27,653 nt of DNA from CAVRZY01 sp963725415 (GTDB lineage Bacteria > Acidobacteriota > Terriglobia > Bryobacterales > Bryobacteraceae): positions 1-27,653 of the forward strand of contig CAVRZY010000138.1 of the NCBI GenBank assembly GCA_963725415.1. Reading direction: 5' to 3'. The position numbers and the translations under genes are program-made. This document shows positions 22,937 through 27,653 of the stretch, one piece after another (positions within the stretch are counted from its first letter, which is position 1; each line of letters begins with the position of its first letter). A model generated the notes under the pieces. That model did no database searches, was not told the DNA's origin, and was given only the letters and a program-made list of their open reading frames with translations.

Positions 22937-23983
22937 ATGAGGATGCTACTGACTGGATTCATCTGCGGCATGGCGCTCGCGGGATGGACGCAGGTCCACG
23001 GGATGCAGGCTGCCGGAGGTGCGCAGCAGCCGGAACTCACGGTCCTCAAAGCGGATTTCATGCCCGGCGAGAAGACGATCTTCTATGACGATTTCACCGA
23101 CATGGCCGCCGGTGACGCCCCGTCCCGCTTCAAGGTTCGCGGTCCGGCGCCCGAACTGCGTGTCGGAGGCGCCATTCGCCAATTGACAGCGGTGCAGACC
23201 GGGTCACTCTTCCCGAACATCACCAGCCTGCCGAAGAACTTCACCTACGAAGCGGAGGTCCAGTTCGAGAACCTCAGCAACGCACGTACGGCTCTGATTC
23301 TCTACTCCAGCCAGAAGGAGATCCTCATCTGGTGGATCTATGCGGGCCCGAAGCAGACCCAGATCGTCGTGGCCGTGAAGAACCACACCGAGGAACTGGC
23401 GCGCAAGAATGTTGCGGTCAACTGGAGCCAGCCGGCGAAGATCGCCCTGTGGGTGCAGAACGGGCGCGTCCGCGCATTCATCAACGGGGAGAAGCACGTC
23501 GACGCCAACCAGGTGGAACTGCCGGAGATCAACAGGGTCGAGATCCTGAGCCTCATCGCCGGCGGCGCGAATCAGGCGGTCGGTTACCGCAGCGTGCGAT
23601 TCGCCGAGTCCACTCCGGACTTCAGCCAGGTCATCTCCGCCTCCGGCCGCTACGTCTCGCACGGCATTCTGTTTGACACCGGCAGCGACCGGCTGAAGCC
23701 GGAATCGGCGGCGGTCATTCAATCCATCGCTCGCGGTGTGCAGGCCAGCCCGGGTTTGAAGCTGCTCATCGAGGGCCACACCGATTCGGTCGGCAACGCC
23801 GATCAGAACCTGGACCTCTCCCGGCGCCGCGCCGAAGCCGTCAAAGCCGTCCTGATCTCCCAATTCAAGGTGGACGCCTCCCGGCTCACCACCGCCGGTC
23901 TCGGCGCGACCAAGCCGATCGACAACAACGATACACCGCAGGGCCGAAGCCAGAACCGCCGGGTAGAGTTCGTGAAGCAATAG
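22937..23983 (+). CDS. OmpA-family peptidoglycan-binding protein
   Basis: A 348-residue exported protein: signal peptide (about 1-22, ending VHG), an unassigned beta-rich domain (about 40-225, with KTIFYDDFTDMAAGDAPSRF, resembling laminin/LamG-like 'DDF' domains) and a C-terminal OmpA domain (about 235-348). The OmpA domain has LLIEGHTDSVGNADQNLDLS and ends QGRSQNRRVEFVK, the diaminopimelate-binding signature. It should tether the outer membrane or a surface assembly to peptidoglycan. It has its own promoter and good ribosome-binding site and no operon partner. The neighbouring genes are broken, but this one is intact. Confidence 0.88.
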   Translation: MRMLLTGFICGMALAGWTQVHGMQAAGGAQQPELTVLKADFMPGEKTIFYDDFTDMAAGDAPSRFKVRGPAPELRVGGAIRQLTAVQTGSLFPNITSLPKNFTYEAEVQFENLSNARTALILYSSQKEILIWWIYAGPKQTQIVVAVKNHTEELARKNVAVNWSQPAKIALWVQNGRVRAFINGEKHVDANQVELPEINRVEILSLIAGGANQAVGYRSVRFAESTPDFSQVISASGRYVSHGILFDTGSDRLKPESAAVIQSIARGVQASPGLKLLIEGHTDSVGNADQNLDLSRRRAEAVKAVLISQFKVDASRLTTAGLGATKPIDNNDTPQGRSQNRRVEFVKQ

Positions 23984-23985
23984 CA

Positions 23986-24021
23986 CGGGAGCCAGGGAGG
24001 TCATCCCGGGTTCTTCTTTTT
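23986..24021 (+). terminator. Possible weak terminator after the OmpA gene
   Basis: CGGGA (23986-23990) can pair with TCCCG (24004-24008), followed by GGTTCTTCTTTTTC, a T-rich tract. The stem is short, so this is tentative. Confidence 0.3.
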
Positions 24022-24033
24022 CACCACGGACGT

Positions 24034-24815
24034 CTACTCGCGGGTCAGCGCGGCGCTCGCCGCCTTCCGGTCCGTCTTATGCAGCGCCTCCCACACACGC
24101 AGCGCGCTGGCGTCTCCGGATTCTGCGAGTGCGGGACGGTCCAGATCGAGGTCGCCCGCGTACCGGAACCTCAGCGTGATCAGTTGAAAGGCCGTCCGCG
24201 GCAGCGCCGGGGCGTACCACTGCGGGTTCGCCTTCACCACCGGCACCCCGTAACTGCTCCCCGCGGCCGGCAGCGGGGGGCCCGTCTGGTCCTGCGCCTG
24301 CGGGAAATGCCGCGCTGGCATCCGCCGCTCTTCCGCCGTCATCTTTGCCAGCGTCTCCCTGTGCCGCTCCACCACCTGTGCGAAGAGCGCCACGCCCGGA
24401 CTCCCCGCCGCCTTCTTCTGCCAGATCCGCATCCAGATATTCGCGTATTCCTCCCGGGTTACCGGCACCCACGGCGGCACGGTGCTCCGCGTCAGCACCA
24501 GGATTTCATCTCCGCTCGTTGTCCGGTACACCGGGAACCCGTTCAACTCGCCTGTCCGCCTCGGCCCGTAGCTCAGCTTGGGCTGGGCCCCAGCCAAGCC
24601 CATCGGATCGAGTCCCCCGTCCGGAACGTTCCCGGTCACGTTAATCTCCAACGTCGTCTCGATCATCCGCCCCGGCTGCCGGGTGTGGCCGTCCCGCCGG
24701 GCTCGGCCCTCATCCACCCCGTCACCTCCACACCCAGCGGGGGGTGGAACACCGGCCCTGCCAGCAGCAGCTCCCGCAGCCTCCCCAGATTGCGTTGGAC
24801 GGCGTCCCTCTCAAG
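24034..24815 (-). pseudogene. Unknown protein gene, truncated and frameshifted
   Basis: The 3' two-thirds (24034-24717) is one frame with plausible protein character: INVTGNVPDGGLDPMGLAG, GFPVYRTTSGDEILVLTRST, WVPVTREEYANIWMRIWQKK. I do not recognise the family. The preceding coding sequence (ERDAVQRNLGRLRELLLAGP, then VFHPPLGVEVTGWM) is in another frame to about 24815, so a frame break lies at 24665-24717. Beyond 24815 the reading loses protein character and a transposase remnant of opposite orientation begins at about 24844. The gene has lost its 5' end, probably through that insertion or a later deletion. A secretion signal would have been in the missing part. Confidence 0.6.
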
Positions 24816-24843
24816 AGCCCCGGCCCCGTGGTGGTTATCTCCC

Positions 24844-25272
24844 CGTCGAGTCGTGAAGACGGTTCGGGTGCAAAACGCCAACCGCGTCGCCGTCCGAAAG
24901 CAAAACGGCCAGCCCATCACAGAAAAACAGCCGGCCCCCATCGTGAGCACCAACTTCTATGCGACGAATGTGGATCTGGGCGCGATTCCGCCGCAGTTCA
25001 TCCATCAACTCGGTCGCAGCCGTTGGGTCATCGACGCGCAGGCCTTCCAAACCATCACCACGGACTGCCACCTGAAGCAGCCCTCTATTCATCAAAGTCA
25101 AAGCCGTGCCCTCGTGGTGCTCACCATGGTCCGGGTACTGGCCTACACCCTGCCGATGGTGTTCTACTTCCGCCAGGTGCGCAGCCATGCGCGCACGCCC
25201 CCGCCCAGCTTTTGCCAGATGGCGCGGCAGTTCGGCTAGGCGTTTCTCGCGCTGCGGTTCGATTCCAGATGA
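24844..25272 (+). pseudogene. Transposase remnant (DDE type), C-terminal part
   Basis: About 140 codons of a transposase C-terminus: STNFYATNVDLGAIPPQFIH, GRSRWVIDAQAFQTITTDCH (with the Trp-Asp-Ala block around the third catalytic region), LKQPSIHQSQSRALVVLTMV and FYFRQVRSHAR. An in-frame TAG at 25237-25239 interrupts it; the sequence beyond it reads AFLALRFDSR before TGA at 25270-25272, so a sense codon became TAG. The N-terminal half with the first catalytic aspartates is missing and no terminal inverted repeats were seen. It is a dead insertion-sequence fragment; the exact IS family is not assigned. Confidence 0.7.
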
Positions 25273-26219
25273 GATCCTTCCGCCGCTCTCCGCTCGCGCC
25301 GCTGTCCACTTGCTGCTCCATATCCGGTGCCCACCGCTGGCGCCGTGCCCCCCCATTCCCCTCGCCGGCTTCATCAACCCGCCGCGGGGCCGGAACCTAG
25401 GTCCTACAAGCGAAAACCGCCTTTGCAAGCCCTCTGACTGGCCCTCCAGCGCAAAACTCCATGCCGCCCTTGCGGTTATCGCGCCACCATACACCGCCTT
25501 GCGAAATCACTGGGCGAAGGTGAAGGAGATCGCGGATGTCGCGGCCGGCGAGATCGACGACGACGAGGATCTCGGCGGAAAGGAGGGCTAAGCCCGTCGA
25601 TCCCGCAAAAAGGCGCTCTTCCGGGTTATTAGTGGGAGGCCGGAGCGGGGCCCAAAGCGATCGAGGAGGCTGCCTCTGCCTGGCCAGGGATGTCCCGACC
25701 CGGTGGAACTTGGATCGGCGCATGGGGCTGGATTCGCGACTTCCCACTTGTGAATCCCAAGTCCCTGCCCCGCATCGTCGGCGAGCGTGAGCTGTTTTCG
25801 GCAGCCAGTTGCCTTTGTTTTCTGTGAGTTGCACGAACTGCTAGGTTCCGCCCCTCGTCGGGGCGAGTCATCATCGAAACCTCCGCGCAAAGCATCGCTG
25901 CTTCACGGGGGAAGGTCCGAACGAGCTGGGAGCAGCCCGCAAGCCTCAGAGATCCGAGGTAGTTCAGCTCCGCCGCCTCTGCCGCCCGCCCCGGTCACCC
26001 ACTACAAACCGGGAATTCCCTCTTTTCGACGTGCCCCTCGTAGAGCTCGTCCACCGCTGCCTCGCCTGCACGAACCTGATCAAGAGTCCTCAGTCGGGAG
26101 TACGTCGGCGGACGCGTCGGGTGTGCCGATGGCACGACAAGCCGACGGCGAAGCGCTCAAGCCGCGGCCTAGTACCCCCAGTACGGTACTCTGCAGTGTC
26201 AAACACGAAGGAAACCTCC
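25273..26219. other. Roughly 950 bp without a recognisable gene
   Basis: Short open frames occur on both strands, but none shows conserved motifs, a ribosome-binding site or a clear codon pattern. The stretch has runs of GC-rich low-complexity sequence near 25320-25400. A small palindrome, AGTACC and GGTACT around CCCAGTAC, lies near 26170-26190. It probably consists of debris from insertion-sequence activity next to the transposase remnant. A structured RNA cannot be excluded by eye. Confidence 0.5.
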
Positions 26220-26249
26220 TTGACGAATCCAGGCCGATGCGTGTAGACT
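26220..26249 (+). promoter_or_regulatory. Promoter of the PEP-CTERM gene
   Basis: TTGACG (26220-26225, five of six) and TAGACT (26244-26249, four of six) are separated by 18 nt. The start site would be near 26256, inside the left arm of the hairpin at 26252-26275. Confidence 0.55.
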
Positions 26250-26251
26250 AG

Positions 26252-26275
26252 GCGCATCCAGTGGAAGTGATGCGC
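26252..26275 (+). promoter_or_regulatory. 5'-UTR hairpin before the PEP-CTERM gene
   Basis: GCGCATC (26252-26258) and GATGCGC (26269-26275) are perfect inverted repeats around a 10-nt loop. The stem ends 3 nt before the GGAGGG ribosome-binding site (26279-26284) and spans the predicted start site. It may be an operator or an mRNA-stability stem. Confidence 0.45.
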
Positions 26276-26292
26276 TGCGGAGGGCGAACAGA

Positions 26293-26955
26293 GTGAAAAA
26301 GCTGACTACCGCGCTGTTGCCAGTGCTTCTCCTGTTGTTGATTGTTCAAGCGAGAGCGGGGGTCGTCACGTCCCTGCCTTCAGGGACAGTTGTTCCCATG
26401 CCGGCGATTGACTATATCGGGCCGGGCCCACAGGCCTTCGGTGGGGGAATCACGTGGAGCTCGACAAATGCCATCAACCAAGGGGGCTCCGCGTTTGGTT
26501 ATACCGGGGGCTATGGCTTTGGCGGCAATGGTTATTGGGACGGGAGCCTGGGACCGATGGCGGGCCTCAACGACTCCTTCGCTGCCTATGGTGTTACCGA
26601 TACCATGACCTTCGCGTTTCCGGCGCCGGTTGCCGGCGTTGGCGGATTCCTGAATTACGTTCCATACGGCTCGACCCCGACCACGATTGCCGTCTATGAT
26701 TCCGCCCATACATTGATCGAGTCTTTCAACCTGACCTTCCTCACAGGGGGAGGCTACAATACGGGCGCCTTCTATGGATTTCTGGAAGCCAGCCCGATTA
26801 TCAGCTACTTTACGCTGACAGATAACTACGTTGGAATAACGAATCTCACGGTTCAGGGATCGGTGTCGGCGGTTCCCGAACCCAATAGCCTGCTCCTGCT
26901 GGGCAGCGGCGCGCTGGTCCTGATTGGCGCCTTGCGCCGCAAACGGCCCGCTTAA
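26293..26955 (+). CDS. PEP-CTERM sorting-domain secreted protein
   Basis: A 220-residue protein starting at GTG 26293, 9 nt after GGAGG. It has a signal peptide (about 1-22, KKLTTALLPVLLLLLIVQAR then AG), a Gly/Tyr/Asn-rich beta-type body and a C-terminal sorting signal VPEPNSLLLLGSGALVLIGA followed by basic RRKRPA. The PEP-CTERM tail targets proteins to exosortase/EpsH and is typical of EPS- or biofilm-associated surface proteins. The exosortase is not in the window. It has its own promoter and no operon partners. The function of the body is unknown. Confidence 0.9.
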   Translation: MKKLTTALLPVLLLLLIVQARAGVVTSLPSGTVVPMPAIDYIGPGPQAFGGGITWSSTNAINQGGSAFGYTGGYGFGGNGYWDGSLGPMAGLNDSFAAYGVTDTMTFAFPAPVAGVGGFLNYVPYGSTPTTIAVYDSAHTLIESFNLTFLTGGGYNTGAFYGFLEASPIISYFTLTDNYVGITNLTVQGSVSAVPEPNSLLLLGSGALVLIGALRRKRPA

Positions 26956-27288
26956 TTCTTTGGCAGCAGACCGAGAAGCCGCCGGGTGGCGACAGAGTAA
27001 GGTTTAGATCGCTTTTCGGATCCGCTCCGTGGCGGTCGACACTCCTGATCTTGGCCAGCGCGCTTGTGGTGTATAGAGACGCAGCGAAACAGAAGACTCG
27101 CTCGACTCCTATCCGCCAGCCATTTCACTAGTCGTAGCCCCTCGGCCCGTTCAGTGATCTGAATCTGAACGGTGTCGACGCTTGCTCGCCGTCGGCATCA
27201 TTCCTGCAAATCTTAACCAGCTCTTGACTTCGATAAGTGGCAGAGGCCTGTCCTGCCCACCGACCCTGAACTGGATCTTCGCGGCAGA
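26956..27288. other. Gene-free interval before the right-hand insertion sequence
   Basis: These 333 bp hold no supported gene. The frame of the following DUF6788 gene is open from 27217 but has no ATG, GTG or TTG before 27289. I could not identify the left inverted repeat of the insertion sequence or a terminator for the PEP-CTERM gene. Confidence 0.5.
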
Positions 27289-27576
27289 TTGGTTCGGAGC
27301 CTCGGCGCCCTGCGCGAGATGCTCCCGGGCTCCTTTGTAGAACGGTCCCGCAAGTGCGGCAAGCCCAACTGCCGCTGCGCCGACGGCGAGAAACTGCATT
27401 CCGAGTTTGTCCTGTCCGTGCTTATCGAGGGCAAACCCAAGACCTTTCATATCCCCGTCCAACTCGCCAGCGAGGTGCGCTCCAAGGTCGAACTGCGAAA
27501 ACGCTTCGAGGAAGCCGCCGCCCGGATTGCCCACCTCAACCTGCGCCGTTTTCTTCGCCCGAAGGAGCGCCGGTAA
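27289..27576 (+). CDS. DUF6788-type accessory protein of an insertion sequence
   Basis: A 95-residue protein, start TTG 27289 (CTG codons further upstream are alternatives). The diagnostic block is GSFVERSRKCGKPNCRCADG, a CGKPxCxCA zinc-finger-like motif, followed by a region with HIPVQLASEVRSKVELRKRF. Proteins of this kind are encoded just before certain DDE transposases and are thought to bind DNA or help transposition. Only 3 nt separate it from the next frame, whose sequence looks like such a transposase. Confidence 0.75.
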   Translation: MVRSLGALREMLPGSFVERSRKCGKPNCRCADGEKLHSEFVLSVLIEGKPKTFHIPVQLASEVRSKVELRKRFEEAAARIAHLNLRRFLRPKERR

Positions 27577-27579
27577 GCG

Positions 27580-27653
27580 TTGCGCCGCCATCAGTTCGAA
27601 ACCTATCTCGACAAGGTCTTCGACTGGACTGCGTCGGTGGCCAGCATGGCGGA
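27580..27653 (+). CDS. Transposase N-terminus (cut by window end)
   Basis: Starting at TTG 27580, 3 nt after the DUF6788 stop, 24 codons are open to the window end, reading RRHQFETYLDKVFDWTASVA after the start. The spacing and position match the transposase gene that follows DUF6788 genes in this insertion-sequence type. Too little is present to assign a family or judge intactness. Confidence 0.55.
   Translation, partial: MRRHQFETYLDKVFDWTASVASMA

Noticed and set aside
24079..24840. Plus-strand frame preceding the transposase remnant as part of one 386-residue protein
   Set aside because: Arg/Pro/His-rich sequence antisense to the minus-strand gene; transposase similarity starts only near 24844.
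25880..25980. Possible structured RNA (GGAAGGTCCGAACGAGC-like stretch)
   Set aside because: A superficial resemblance to RNase P conserved segments; the surrounding core sequences do not match.

Overview
The window is a GC-rich bacterial chromosome segment. Gene content (Tad pilus genes, scpA-scpB-rluB, an acetyl-CoA-type lipoate gene run, a PEP-CTERM protein, POTRA and OmpA-like envelope proteins) points to a Gram-negative soil or sediment bacterium. Intergenic palindromes of the 'CACCGCAGAGAC' kind make Acidobacteriota my best guess. That assignment is inference; there is no rRNA or other marker gene here. Several single-base frame breaks suggest either a draft or metagenomic assembly or ongoing gene decay.

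Layout. 1-2205: the end of a Tad/Flp pilus operon (CpaF-type ATPase tail, tadB, tadC). 2221-3564: a Xre/RES-type toxin-antitoxin pair with a perfect palindromic operator in its promoter. 3565-3896: a repeat-filled gap. 3897-6530 (minus): scpA, scpB, rluB and a CoA-binding protein, a chromosome-segregation/rRNA-modification operon with overlapping genes. 6573-6722: a 132-bp MITE-like element with flanking 9-bp direct repeats whose end supplies the stop codon of the next gene. 6710-8032 (minus): a secreted POTRA-repeat protein with no beta-barrel. 8171-9993: an AAA ATPase plus DUF4276 (TOPRIM-like) pair, a candidate defence module. 10026-14847: lpdA, lipB, a frameshifted E2 acyltransferase and a Tat-exported sulfatase.

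14886-22431 is the most interesting stretch: seven same-strand genes in a row. They are a cytidylate-kinase-like/BON fusion, two TauE/SafE permeases flanking a small exported membrane protein, a DUF4881-like lipoprotein, a TIGR02186-like membrane-anchored protein, and a large PEP-synthase-like protein in which a different domain replaces the usual TIM barrel. I read this as an envelope module for export or handling of sulfur oxyanions or organosulfonates, with nucleotide or phosphotransfer control. The function is inferred. A 5'-truncated CCG-type Fe-S subunit lies directly downstream in the opposite orientation.

22851-27653 is a worn accessory region: an OmpA-family lipid/peptidoglycan-anchor protein, a truncated and frameshifted unknown gene abutting a decayed transposase, about 950 bp with no recognisable gene, a PEP-CTERM secreted protein with its own promoter, and the start of an insertion sequence (DUF6788 protein followed by a transposase cut by the window edge). 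No tRNA, rRNA or CRISPR array was seen.
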